The notes beneath the pieces were generated by a model, which saw nothing but the letters and a program-made list of their open reading frames with translations, did not search any database and was not told the DNA's origin. A stretch of DNA of 64,000 bases. Origin: Powellomyces hirtus (lineage: Eukaryota; Chytridiomycota; Chytridiomycetes; Spizellomycetales; Powellomycetaceae). Each line of letters starts with the position of its first letter. Within the stretch, counting starts at the first letter, position 1. Of the stretch, positions 9,914 to 22,061 are shown one piece after another. Both the position numbers and the translations under genes were made by a program. The stretch covers positions 620,001 through 684,000 of the forward strand of contig JAHLKG010000018.1 of NCBI GenBank assembly GCA_025526995.1, given 5' to 3'.

Positions 9914-9943
9914 AATCCCATCATCGCGGATCGATTGCTCGGA

Positions 9944-9950
9944 CAGGGGG
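9944..9950 (+). promoter_or_regulatory. Polypurine tract of the copia element
   Basis: CAGGGGG just before TGTATT of the 3' LTR, the expected plus-strand primer site. Confidence 0.7.
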
Positions 9951-10314
9951 TGTATTGGAATGTTGAGCCTTGCGTACTCAACGTTAGTCCTTACATTAGA
10001 TCCTAATTTGGAATCTCCGGCTAGAACGCATGACCGTGATACCGGTAACGCTAAGAGCTGAATTGGATCACGTGTGATCACGTGATTGGAGAAAAAGTAG
10101 ATTAGAACGCTCGAAGCGAGACATTACCGTTAAGACTTTAAGACAAGAAATACATTCATATACATTACATCTCTGTGCATCTGACAACGCTACACCGTCA
10201 TCTGCATCACAGAAGAGCTCTGTAAACCCCCTTTGCGAAGTATACTGGAGGCCACATCGAATTCGGCCAATCCTCTGCATTTCCGATAAAGTACTGGAAA
10301 CGTCGATATCTTCA
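9951..10314 (+). repeat. Copia 3' LTR
   Basis: 364 bp, starts TGTATTGG, ends CTTCA, about 2.5% different from the 5' LTR by eye. Confidence 0.9.
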
Positions 10315-10315
10315 A

Positions 10316-10410
10316 AAGTATTCAAGACTTAGGGATCTTACAGTAGAATTAGAGAAAGGGAATTCCCGAATAGAAGACTAGACTCTGGCAACGGACCTAG
10401 TATTATTACA
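10316..10410 (+). repeat. Gypsy 3' LTR, right part
   Basis: Proposed continuation of the LTR begun at 4815, ending TATTATTACA. It rests on the TGTAAT/ATTACA end match and on the copia insertion between the halves. Confidence 0.4.
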
Positions 10411-10419
10411 GCCACAGCT

Positions 10420-10710
10420 GACCCAGTTGTGGCAGGTTACATCCGAGGCTGTGTTGTTGGAGCTGAGCCTCTGCCAAGGATCTTGGCAATGCTCAGAACA
10501 ACCTCAAAGTGCCAAAAGAGAACTCAGCATTGCTTGGCACTGCTCAGCCAGGGTCTGCCAAGACCAGGCACAGCCATACCAAGGGACTTGGCATCCTTGG
10601 CGGTGTACAGATAGTCTCCTATAAAAGACCAGTGATTCCTGGCCCCTCCCCCTAAATTAACAAGACAGTTTCCACACACAATCAACACATTGCAGACCTT
10701 CCTGATCATA
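10420..10710 (+). promoter_or_regulatory. Promoter-like block with repeated TGCCAAG/CTTGGCA words and a TATA box
   Basis: About eight copies of CTTGGCA or its inverse TGCCAAG (some partial) lie within 10460-10605. CTATAAAAG at about 10618-10626 follows, then a C-rich stretch and AC-rich leader-like sequence. The order (clustered inverted motifs, TATA, pyrimidine-rich start) looks like an LTR or promoter core. No coding frame follows except the copia RNase H fragment at 10727, so it may be the LTR of another copia-like element. Confidence 0.4.
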
Positions 10711-10726
10711 CCTATTCATCATACCT

Positions 10727-10953
10727 CAACATCTGCAAGCTGCAAAGCGTGTTCTTTGCTACTTGCAGAGGACATCCGCTTACAGCCTTTGCATCGGCAG
10801 AAAAAATGTTACCCTGCATGGGTTTAGCGACGCTGACTGGGGGAACAACATCATTTATCAACAGTCAATCACTGGCTACCTTTTCTACATTGCAAATGCG
10901 GGCCCCGTTACATAGGCTTCAAAGCGCCAACCTACCGTTGCTCTCTCATCTGA
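10727..10953 (+). pseudogene. Copia RNase H fragment, diverged second copy
   Basis: The sequence aligns with 9287-9525 of the copia element: HLQAAKR, SDADWGNNII, SITGYLFYI, NAGPVT and QPTVALSS are all recognisable. It carries small deletions and a TAG where the intact copy has Trp TGG. Both ends are abrupt. Confidence 0.85.
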
Positions 10954-11927
10954 AGACGTTTGGTTCTGAAACATGGGAAAGAAGTGTTTTGACAATGTCC
11001 GTCCACTCTTTTTATACAAATGGCTCTCAGAAACCTGCCAACTGATGTGCGGGAGATGAAAATGTTGGGATACCAAGGAGCTCCGGCTGGTCACTCAGAA
11101 GCCTTTATTCCTCTGCTTCTATTCTTCTACCATGGACACTATTGTACTGTGCCATCCACGCAACTTTGGATGACAGATGGCTATTTTTATCACTCTGCCA
11201 CCTACAAACTGTGCCACCTACACGTTTTAAGTGACACACAGTTCCATGATTAATTCTCTACCACCACGTGTCTTTGGTGGCATGGTCCCCACTTGGTTCC
11301 AATTGTTCTGTGCTCGAAACTTCACGTTTCCCGCCGTTTTTCCCGAACGTGGCCAAGTTCCAATTTTTGACGTTGCTGCGTGCCAAAAAAAGGTGCCAGG
11401 CCATGTGCGCACATGATATTGTGGCAACCACATTCGGAGGGGTTTATGGTGTAGCTAACTCCAACCTGTGTTTTATTCTGAATCAAACCACTGGCTGACG
11501 GAAATGGTCCACATTGTTACTAAGGCAGAATTTGAACACAAGGCATATGACAGAGGCTGAATCCAATTAAAAAGGCAAGGTTTTCCAAGCTGACGTCTAT
11601 TGGCTAATCAAATGCGGAGAGTGAATATATCCCTGTAAAGTCATGCTGAAAGAGGTGGTATAAGGCTGGTTCAAATCTAATGATGTGCTACAGCTGCCAT
11701 CTGGATATATCCCGATTGATTTCATGGTTCAGGTTTCTCCAAGTCCGTTTTGATAGTGGGCATATGACAACTCTTTGTCTCAATGCATGGCAGCATCTTC
11801 AACTCAAATTCATGTTCACCGCAATATTGCAAATGAGTTCCTTTTGTTGGCACATTATTTTGATTCTTTGTGAACTGTCACCTAGACACCACTGACTGGA
11901 CACAGTTGTGTGTGAGCATGGAATATA
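10954..11927. other. Gene-free stretch downstream of SPEF2
   Basis: No coding frame with recognisable content, LTR ends or RNA gene seen. It probably contains decayed repeat and the 3' flank of SPEF2. Confidence 0.4.
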
Positions 11928-12028
11928 TTAAATGTACAGAAAATCTTCCTCATTAATGATAAGGTTGTGCTTCAAGGATCTGTAATCCCGGGACTGTTTT
12001 GTCACAAAAGCGATCACATCTTGGTAGT

Positions 12029-15000
12029 CTACATAGCTGAGGACGGCCGTGACTTGATTGCAACGATTGTCGGATCCTGAAAACCACAGCAGATTAGTGC
12101 TTGGGCAAAAGGCTTGCGTCGGAGCGCAACTTACGTCGATTTGGTACAGTCCGCAAGAGTTCAGTTGTGGATACGACTCTGAAGCGCTGAGGAAATGCTC
12201 GAACGTCATTGTGGCAGGCGCGCTCTCGCCTCCCGCGGCGCCCATGTCTTCGAACATCCGGCTGAGCATTTCCTAATATAATGTCAAGACAATGAATTGA
12301 AATTCTGTCGGCATGTGGCCCTGTTGTGTATGAGGAGGTTCTTACCATCGGGAATGGATCCTCAATGCTGTGTACATGCGGCAGCCTGTGTGTCTCTTCG
12401 ACGATTGTCAAACCGAAATGGAACACCTAGCAAGGACACAGGGGAATTGCATCAGCTTGTCAGCAGTCTACTCGCTGCAAATCAACGAAAATCCATGGGC
12501 ATTGTCCACATACCTGATACACTTGTTGTAGCGTACATGCACCGTCATCATTGTCACTCGCGACCGCGAACGCTTTCTGTAGGCCAATTTTCGGCGACGG
12601 ATCCAGGCAGCAGGACATCAAGAATCCAAATGCGTCAAAGTACGACGGCAGCACCGCTGCCGTTGCCACAGATGGCGAGGGTGGTGTTGAAAGCGCGGCT
12701 CCAGACCCTGACGGGCCTTCTTGCGCCTCCGTGGCAGCGATGGACACGACGGGCGCAGAGCCCGATCGCTCGATTGTCAACAGATTCGCACTTCCGCGGC
12801 GTGACGGTACGTTGATGAATTCTCCTGTTGGCTCGTCGGTTGCGGAGCTTACGTTTTCCAGCGACCGACCGTCATAGTTGACGGGGTCTCCAGCGGCAGT
12901 CGTTATCCGTGTAGATGGATCACCACTACTTCGCATGGCCTGGTCCTCGCCGCCTGCACGTGCCAATGTCTTTCCACCACTTGTTGCGCGGGTCGTGCTG
13001 TCGCTCGCATCTTCAAAAAACGCTGTATGCTCATAGTGTCCATTTAGAGTCGACTTGCTTCTCGCTTCGAGCAGAGACAGTACTTACTGTACAGCGCCTC
13101 TTTCAGTTTTCCAGGCCGGTCGAACTTGGCATCAAAGACATCGCCACTATTTCCAGAACCACGGCCCGCATCCCCTTCTTCCTCAAACCACAACGTTACA
13201 TTCATATAGTCCGCGCGCGAGACCTTCCAAGGTCCTGTCGTTGTTGCGCTCGGCAGTGCGGCGGCGGAAAAACCGCCACCGCGACTCATGCTCCCGCTGT
13301 TGCTGTGATTACTGCTGCTGGTCTTGTAGGCACTCTTGAGCTCGAGTAGGTAGTCTATTGTTGGTACTGGAAGCACTCGCGCTGCAAGCATCAGGAATTT
13401 GCGCCAGTTGACAAATCCTGTCTCGTATGGATCCAGGGTCGCACAAATCTATAGATGATTCGCACATGTATGTCAGGTTGACCGTCTCCACTCACTTGAA
13501 TGTTTTTGTGATATATACCTGTTGCAGCTGAGATGCATCGAGTTGGGCATACTGATCAGGCAGCTGCTCTGTTCCAACTGACACGGCCGCGAGCCGCTGG
13601 AAGCAATCAATGAACTCTCTCCAGCTTGTCATACCATTCCCTGAAACACCGCGAAATTGTTGCGCCAGTGCGCCAAGCTGTGCCACCGTGAACTGATCTG
13701 ACACTGCAAACCGAGCGAAACTGCATCAGCTTGATCCTGCTGCATTGCGATGTACTCGAATAAGGGAGCCTACTTTGTTTCTCGACGGGACTCGGTGGTC
13801 GAGGCTCGGGATCTGGCTCGTACATGAGCAGTCCGAAATCAACCTTGAATTTTTCGCCATGGAGAGCCAATCGATTTGGTAGTTTCGCCTCGGCCTCAAT
13901 CGCCTCCTTGATGACATTCAGCATTTCGCGCACTGCGTCCATTTCGCAGCCAAATCGCGTAGAAATCCAGTCGTCCAGCAGGGTGAACACCTCGATGCCT
14001 TTGGACCGCAGCGACTACATGTGTCATGAATGAAGTTGTGTCATTCAATGGCATCTCCTGAAAATTGCTGGGTGACGCTGCGGCAGGAAACATACCCTCA
14101 AGTTCTCCAATGCGTGTGCTTTCAGTCGCTCCAACTTTCGTCGCAGAAGCTGGTCTTCTCGGTCCACAATTTGTTGGTACTCTGGCATCATATCCATATC
14201 TGGCTCAGCTATGCAGGATGGTAATGCACCTGTTAGTCAGCCACATTCATCCGTCAACTTTTTTTCTTCGCGCTGGTATCACGAAGAAGGGGCAAGATAT
14301 CCTGCTGCCTCACGCTCACCTTTGACCTCAGACACCTTGGCATCCGCCATTTCCGACACGACAGATTTCTTCTTATCTTTCTTGTCCTTGTCCGCAGCAT
14401 TGGCATTGCCATCATCATGTTGCCCCAACAGTCCCAGTCCAATATCGCATGCATTAAGCACATCCGCATAAACAGACAGGTCATTGTCTTGAAGCAGCAG
14501 CTCCCGGTCGTTCATCGGGCCTCCGACTATAGGTGTGAAGTGTTTGTTGACCTCAACTACCGATGCCATTCGACCCGGTGGTGCTGCTGCCGGGCCTTTC
14601 TTTGCATTGCCCAATGCCGCCGGTCCGCCCGCACCGCCACCTCCACCTCCACCAATTGCCGCGCCGCCGCCTTGCGATGCATCCTTTCCGGCATTTGCCA
14701 ACCCGCTCTTCCCTGGCGGTCGCGCTCCAGTCCCTGTCCCAGTGGGCAGACGCGAGTCCGCACTTCCGACAGCTTCCCGCCTGTGCAATTTATGTGAGCT
14801 CTCTGTCGACGAGTTTAGAACCAACGCGCCGATGTCAATCGCCGGAGCAGCATTCGTGCTGATAAGCGGAATCTTCAATGGGGTGCGGGTGACATCATTG
14901 AGAACCATCCCATACGCGTCGCGGAAGTAGTCTGCAGCCAACAGCTTGGTTCCCAAGTACCGGTCCATTTCGGCCTGGACCATGGCGATGTACACGTTGG

Positions 15001-18000
15001 CGATGATCACAAAGTGCTCCTCCACCCATTTGTCTTCGACGATTAGGACCCGTTCCGCTTCGGCTTCGTCCTTGCGCTTGTCAGACATGTCCCACAGCTT
15101 GTCACGCAGATCTTCTGCGCGCTGGTGAAGTTCGGCTTTGGCGTCCGGATCCGATCTGGAAATGTGAAAAGTTGCCTATCGTCAGTGGTATTTTAGTAAT
15201 ACACAAGACCCTCTACAGTATACACATACCGCAAGTCGTCTTCAACATGATTGAACTCGACCTGGAACAACTCGACAAGCTGCTGCTTGTGGTCGGGCCG
15301 CTCCAAGAAGCGCCGGAAATTGACTTTGGTCGTGTAAAAGTACCGCAACACTGCTTCTTTCTCACGCCGCAGCGATCGGAACGCAAACTTGAGCGTGTCG
15401 GTGTACGTACTCTCAATCGTCGCCCATTCTTCATTTGGCGCAGGAAATGGAGGAAAAGATGAGAAATAAGGCGAGCCACGTTTGCGCAATGGTGGATCTG
15501 GCCGGCAGATATTCGTTATTTACCATCTGCGAGGACCTCCGCTAATTCTTTGGACGGTAGCCTCTTCCCATCCGCAGTGGTTACACGAGTCAACATTGGC
15601 GGAGACGGGTCTGTTGACCGCTCAGTCGCTTCTGTCATTGGCCGTTCTGAACCGGCCGTCATGGGCGGTCGCTTAAGCATATCCTTCGGCTCGCCTGCCA
15701 AATTGGAGAAGAGGGCAAGAATATGTCAGCTCCTCCTAAGCCGATTTCTTCTGCAAGCAATGTGCTACGAGCTTTCGCACCTCCTGCAGCGCGATCCCGC
15801 GCACTAGCACCAGCTCGACCCGGTCCCGCACTCGCCAGACCCGCTGTGCCTGTTTTCTCAGAAGGTGCCGGGGGCGGTTTGCCTGTTGCTGCAGCAGCCG
15901 TCCCTGCTGGCGTGGCCCCCGCAGCAGATGCGGCGGGTGTGGCTGTTGCTGCCGGAGTCACAAGCCGTACTCTGCCTGACGGAGCTTTGGTCTTTTTCTC
16001 TTCGTCCATCGCGGCAGACGTCGCTAGGCGGGCCTCGCTGTCGTGGGCTTTCCCGCCGCCGGGTTCAGATTCGGGCGCAGTGATGGGTGCATTGCGGGCA
16101 GTTGCGTCCTCGGTCATGAGTTCGCCGTTGGAATGCTCTATGAGAATGCTGAAGAATCAATATCTACGTCACGTCGGGGAACCCACACACCAAACCGAAT
16201 CCGCACCTTCATCTTTCAGCGAGTCAGTACCTCCATCAAGAGTATCGGCAGCTTTCCGCTCCTTCTCGCGTTCCTTGCGTTCAATCAAGTGCGTCACAAT
16301 GATTTCGGCCGACTCGTACGCGTGGTCGAATGTGGTGCTTCCATCCACCACCTAGAGAAACACCCACAACACAACCACGAACAACAACGGTTATAAAAAC
16401 ATATTCTCATGGCGGTCATTGGAGCATGCTCGCACACCCGCAATTTGTACCTGGAGATTGTTGAACCGACTGAACCATTCCTTAAGCGGCTCGTGCTGGT
16501 CTTCAAAAGCAGTAACCTGATAGTGCACTTGGTTTCCCTCGCTTTCGTCCTCATTCAAAGTAGTGACGCGATCCATCAGTCCCTGTAGCATCTCAATTAG
16601 CTAACTGATAAACCAATCCTTGTTTCGGCCAGTTCTTGTTCATACCGGATCATCGACAGGCGGCGGGTTGCTCTCCAGATGATACATCTTTCCGGTGACC
16701 GGATCAATTCTGCGGCCAGACGCCCGATCATAGGCAACCTCGTTCGGTACGTCCAGCATGATGACCGCGTCCAGGCCCGACTGCACGTTGCCAGTTTTGG
16801 GCTCCAGTTGCTGCGGATCCGTCGGTGCGATCTGGGATCGTCGTCGAGTTTTTTCTTTGGGCGTGCGCTTTAGGTTCCCCGGTTTGACCGGTTTGGGATC
16901 CTCATAGCTGTGAAGGTATGACACGTATCAGGGAAAGCAAAGGAAGAGGAAAGCAGGATTTTGTTCGCTTTGTTATGGTCCTTCAGGCCTTACCCGGACA
17001 ACTCCTTCTCCAAAAGCTGAGCCTGCGCCCTCGTTCTCGGGAAATCCGCCAGGATGAATCCACCCGACTCGCCCGAAGCGTCATCTGGCGGCAACAGCTT
17101 TTGGATAGCTTCCACGACCAGGCTCACGAGCAAAGCATCGTCTGGCGACCCGCCCTCCAACATGTTGATCTCGACTTTGGCGCCCAGGTTGACGCGGGGA
17201 GAGGCACCACCATTGCCTTTGTTGCTGGTCCCTTTGTCCCCGTCGCCAGGCGTTGCGGGCGTTGCTGGTGGGAGGGGTTCGGCTGGGGTTCTGTTGATGG
17301 CATTTGAGATTACACGATGAGAAGCGGAAAAGAACACTACACAGGTATCTCATATATGTGGCGGGCGCACTTTACCGAATGGTGTTCTTGATGAGCTCGT
17401 CGACAGAGAGCACCGTTAAGTGGTACTTTGCAGCGAGGCGCTTCGCAACTGTGCGCTTGCCAGCAAACGGTTTCCCGATAAGAGCCAGCTTGAGTGGAAC
17501 CGCAGGCAGGCGTGCGGTTTCGATGATCGGGTCCGGCGGCGCCGTCATGTCCAGGATCGTGCCGATCATTTTTCCGAGCGCTTTGTTTCTAAGCACTTTC
17601 TGCGATCTGTTGGCAATAACCAGACCTAGTTAGAAAGAAGAAACACAAAAGCCGGACTGTTACCCGAGAAGTAAAATGGTAAAAAAAACTCACAGGTCTG
17701 TACTGTACGACCAATCCCCTTTTCCAGTCAAATAGTCCTCGAATTCCTTGTCATCCAGAACCTTAATACCGAGAGCCACCGTATCCTTCTCGGCCTTCGC
17801 GGCCGCAGCTGCTGACATGGCCGTGATCGCATCTGGAGCGGCCGCAGTGGCCGCTGCGGCGGTCAACGGCTGTACGGGCTCAGTCGTTTCGTATAACGTA
17901 GATTCTAGAACATCCTTCTCGAGATCCGGGTTGTACTGCTTTGTCAGCGGTTTGTTGTGACCAAACAAGAGTTTCCATTCTTCAAGAAACTTTTTGGGAA

Positions 18001-20276
18001 CGTCCCGGCCGTCATTCAGCGTGCGGAAGTCCGACACCTTTGATGTTTGGGGGTGATAAGTGTCCGCATCCCATTTGCATGTCTGTGCTATTAATTTTCT
18101 ACGCTTGAAACGCACCTTCATGGCCAGCTGGAGTACATCGAGCACAATATCTCTACAATCACGCTCCCTCTTGCGGTGTTTCTCGCGCTTTTTGTCCTCC
18201 AGGATCTCACGGTGCTGCTCCAGCTGCAACGCGGTTGCGCGGCGGTACTCTTTGCGCGCCCGCTCGCAGAGATCGTACTCACGTGCGAGCGCTTCTTCGT
18301 AGTCCTTTTGCCGCCGCTTGGTGTATTGGTGTTCGAGAAAGATCCGGTTCTCTCGCATCACTTGGCGTTCGTGGCGGACTTTCAAGAGACTTTGCGGAAG
18401 ATAGACGGACAACAGAATGACATGGTGAGCTAGCAATTCGCGTGCATCGCAAAGCACTCTTCCTTCTTTTAACTTACTGTTCGGCTATTCGGCGTTCCTG
18501 CTTGGATTGCCTCAGAAGTTTTGAAAGTGCCACCTCTTCCAGTTGTGCCACCTCCCGCTCTTCCTGCAATCGTTGGTCTTCCAACGCCCGTTTTCGACGT
18601 CGCTGTTCACGCTCATGCCGCGATCCTTCGTCTTCGAGTTTCCTCAGCTGAAAAAACACGAACGCAGGAAATACCGTCGGTTAGCAAGTGCATGGTACCC
18701 TTGTGATGATTGGGTGCTGCTTTAAGGAGGCTACTCACACGTATGTTCTCGAGATATTCCTTTTTCTGCGTCGCCATGTCCTGGATGGGCGGTAATGCTC
18801 GGGCCATCATCTTTAGATGATGTGGAGGGTCCATCGCTGCTTGGAGCATGACAAACTTTTTAATCGTCGCTGCATCCAGAGGTGCACTTCCATATTCGTC
18901 AATGTCGTCCTCGTCTTCCTCTTTTCGTAGTGGCTCTGGGTGGTCACCGCCACGGCTGCTGCGAGACATGCGTCGATTGGCGCGGTCGTGCGATGCGGGG
19001 TGATCATGAGACGGAGTGCTGCGTTCGTGCGAAGTCGACGAGCTGCGACGGCGGTCGCGCAGACGGTGGGCTTCGGGAGCGAGATGCTGAGGGGTTGAGG
19101 GTGTGGATGTAACTGGTGGTGCACCTGTTTTGTGGGCGCCTGGAAACTCGTGTCGAAACTCGCGCAAGCGTTTCTCGAAACCGGCGATCTCAGCTCGTAG
19201 TGTTTCGACGGATTGGTCTTTTCGTCGCTATGCAAAAGTTTGAAAACGAGAGAGCATGAACATCCTCTTGCATTTGGGAAGAGACGGAAAAGCGAACGCA
19301 TGTCATTGCTCTTTTGTCTAGTTCCTACCTGATGCTGATCTGGCTTTGCGGGTCGTTCCCGTTTTACGATGGGAGCTGGCTCATTCTCCGGGATCGCAGG
19401 GGTTGTGCTACGATCAAAGTCGACTTCCATTGGCTCTGCAGCTGAAGCACCACGGGGTCTGGATGGCGTCACCTCACTTGTGTGAGGGCCATTCCGTAGC
19501 CGATCCTGAAGCGGAACATAGTCTCGTCCCTGGAACAGCCAAGCGTTTAGTCAGTTCATCAGTGAATACCCGGGCGGAACGACGGAATGCTTACCTTCAA
19601 TGAGGGACTTTTGCGGCCCTTTGATTGGCCGCGCAGCGTGGTCTCTTTGGCCAGCTTGTCACGAAGCAAGCGAGCAAATGCTTCATGTTCGTGCTCCTCG
19701 AACGCTTTCTTGGTGTTGCGCTCGACAAAGCTGGCCACGACCGGACTGGCGACTGATGCGTGAGCGAGATGGCCGAAAGGTTTGTTTAGTGCAAGAGACA
19801 GGCAACGCAAGGGGTGATGGGTCATGGCATCTGTTACCTCGTGGACTGGACGGATAAGAGGGCAGTCGGCGCTGATCGGCGAATTCTGATGCCGTGACTT
19901 TGGCAGAGTTGGGTGGGAGTGTGGGCACCACGGGCAAGCCAAAGCCATGAGCCGACACTGCGCTCTTGATCTGGTACAGGAGCTTTGCGGCAGCACCTGG
20001 CCGGGCTCTGACCAACTCGCAGGCGTCGCTACTGCCCACGACGACCCCGAGCTTCTCACGCAAGACGCGCTCGACAATGGTCCAATTGCGCACGACGGCG
20101 TCGGAGTGGTCTGCATCGGTGATTTGTGCGGCACTGGCTTCCGGAACCAAATCAAAAGTTTGCAATAGCTTGCAGAACTGGTACCCAGATGCATATTGCT
20201 TGTCGAGATCTGCGGGTTTGACGGGTGACGGTGGATGTATTGTGGTGTTGAGCCACTGCGCTAGGATATGAGACAT
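12029..20276 (-). CDS. SPEF2: Sperm flagellar protein 2 / central pair protein CPC1, 23 exons
   Basis: Exons (high to low): 19838-20276, 19595-19752, 19329-19529, 18739-19227, 18478-18647, 17694-18389, 17376-17606, 16994-17290, 16646-16907, 16451-16582, 16231-16351, 15781-16137, 15524-15694, 15230-15428, 14320-15155, 14096-14208, 13774-14014, 13519-13703, 13088-13448, 12514-13022, 12346-12426, 12135-12272, 12029-12076. All introns are GT-AG and 58-101 bp; the joined length is 2144 aa in one frame. The N-terminus (aa 1-150: ILAQWLN, SGYQFCKLLQ, AAKLLYQI) is the CH-like CLAMP/DUF1042 domain. A charged helical region spans about aa 430-650. An adenylate-kinase-like domain covers about aa 740-980 with P-loop IGKPFAGKRT and GFILADFPRT. 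EF-hand-like segments lie near the C-terminus. In animals and Chlamydomonas the protein sits on the C1 central-pair projection of motile cilia. Low-complexity Ala/Gly inserts (exons 12, 15) are lineage features. The last exon is uncertain: another frame stays open to 11928. Confidence 0.92.
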
Positions 20277-20611
20277 GGCTCAAAAGAGGGTCCACACCGG
20301 CCAGAGTGCAATTGGTGTATTGTTTATGCCGTTGACCGTATGACGGCTCTCTATCCTCGGTCTCTCTATATATATTGTCAAGCCTACCACATGGACAGCA
20401 ATTGACAGGATTTTGAGCCCCACAGAAAGACACAAAGAAGCGCGCGTTTCCACCGTCATTACGTCAGCAAAGCCATTGGGCAAGCAAGATGTCAAACGCA
20501 GAGAATGCATGCTCTGCGAGTTGCGATGGCTCTCCCGTGCCGCCTCACAATAAACAGACCCACTGACGAATGAAAAAATGATTGAAATAGAGAGGTAAGG
20601 TTGAGTTTGCC
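20277..20611. other. Spacer between divergent SPEF2 and the lipase-like remnant
   Basis: Contains a TATATATAT run near 20367-20376; no gene seen. Probably holds the SPEF2 promoter. Confidence 0.4.
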
Positions 20612-21533
20612 ATGATGGGTATATACCAGAGGGCGTGCCTACTACTGCAGCGTACAGTGACGGACTGTCAATCACCGCGACATCAACCACTCCCCTTCAA
20701 CACCGCAGAGGCTGCACAGTTGATCTTGTATCTCACAAGCCCAATCGTGCCAGCCGACGTTTGTCCGACACAGTATGTGCGCCCTTTCGCAGAGCTCCTA
20801 GTCTCACAACTCGACGAGAGACGAGACACGTCCTTCATGTTGATCTCATCGTTTGGACGTGAAAATGGGATAGAACGTTACGTTCGTGAGGGTGGCTTTG
20901 GACCTGGACTCCAACGTACTCTGGGTCTGCTTCCGCCCAACAAACCTGGAAGGGTTAGCGGGCCTGGTTATCTTTGACGAGGTCTCGCGAATCGTTCGGC
21001 GCATCAGCCCAGAGCCGGTCAATGCTTGGGCAATCTGTACGACATATCGCAAGCCACTGATGGCCCAAGCTGTGATCCGGATGGTCTCTCAACTGGAATA
21101 AAGACTCTACTCGGCGAACCAATGGCCAACACCAAGGGATATCCTTTGATCCACAGTCTGGGCAGTCTAGTCAAGAAACATCATCGTCCTCGAGCCGCAA
21201 TAGTGTTTGCTGGCTACAGTCTGGGTGCCGCTCAAGCTCTTTGTGCGGCGTGCATGATCGATGAACCTGTCCATTGTGTGCAGATAGCGGGTCCTCGGGT
21301 CGTGCAAGCACTCAAAGCACGAGCGTTACGACGCAGACTTTGTTCATGTGCGTATATCGGGCTTGTGGGTGATCCCAATGTGCCTCTTGGGGGATGAGAC
21401 CTGGGTGGACGTCGAAAACAATACTATTGGCGAACAGATACATGAATCACGGAGTGGTAAAAATGGGGAGGATATGCCAAGGTTTGTTGTTGGCGTTGCA
21501 TTTGGATTACTGTTCCCGAATTGGAATCTATAG
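20612..21533 (+). pseudogene. Class-3-lipase-like gene, broken by frameshifts
   Basis: Protein-like segments alternate between two frames: PFAELLVSQLDERRDTS...IERYV, then VALDLDSNVLWVCFRPT, then GNLYDISQATDG...IVFAGYSLGAAQALCA, then RYDADFVHVRI, then VGDPNVPLG, then DETWVDVENNTIGEQI to a stop at 21533. GYSLG is the nucleophile elbow (G-x-S-x-G) of alpha/beta-hydrolase lipases. WVCFRPT resembles the strand before the oxyanion site, and GDPNVPLG resembles the catalytic-Asp loop (DPVP) of lipase class 3. At least four frame changes without convincing splice sites make a pseudogene more likely than an intron-rich gene. Sequencing errors are the alternative. The start is unclear because the first ATG-like codon is far from a recognisable domain edge. 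Confidence 0.55.
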
Positions 21534-22061
21534 TGCGGTCCACGATCCAGAGCTTTTCTAAAGACACATTTAGAAGCAGAAGCTATGCTGTTTCCCATTT
21601 TACGCAATATATGTTCTCCCCCTACTCAAATGGCTGGCATTACAGAAAAGATCTAACGCTGGTGCGAAAGATGATGCTTCATCACCAGTGTCTCATCCTA
21701 CAGCCTGTCACATCCATCTTTTGCAGAAAACTCCTTACAGCGGGCGTGAACCTAAAAAGCAGAAGCGTAGTTTTCCAGTGCAGCCTCGATCCACGTCCAT
21801 CCCCACAAGAAAGAGGTTGCCGTTGAATACACACCTGTCAGTGGGTATGTGTATGTGTGTGTGGGTGTGCAGGGGACTGTCAAATATGAGTGCGGTGTGA
21901 GAGAGGAATCGCGGTCTCTTCGTGTTCCTCCTTTTTCCCCCTGTCTTTCCCAGAGCGAATCCCTCATTACCCTTCTGCCCCCATCCGCTGTGTGCTTCCT
22001 ACCTGACCCCTTCTTCCCTTCGTAACAGGCTAGTACCGATACCCCTCGTTCTCGCGCAACA
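21534..22061. other. Spacer before the Ser-rich gene
   Basis: A GT-rich patch at about 21840-21870 and a long pyrimidine-rich stretch at about 21915-22060, as often seen upstream of fungal start codons. No gene seen. Confidence 0.4.

Larger units (their letters stand above)
5000..10314 (+). mobile_element. Full-length copia-order LTR retrotransposon with gypsy-like Gag and chromodomain
   Basis: Two 364-bp LTRs without indels (5000-5363, 9951-10314; about nine substitutions) flank a 4.6-kb interior with primer-binding site, a gag-pol region and a polypurine tract. Pol order is protease, GAG-pre-integrase/integrase, reverse transcriptase, RNase H, which defines Ty1/copia. The Gag and an extra chromodomain are of the type known from Ty3/gypsy elements. 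No clean target duplication is seen (GCGTA left, AAGTA or AAAGT right). The element is dead: one frame change at the palindromic segment, one TGA, and a mutated protease site. Confidence 0.9.

Noticed and set aside
13055..16355. Many plus-strand frames of 60-210 codons
   Set aside because: They are complementary to verified SPEF2 exons and low-complexity Ala/Gly/Ser inserts.
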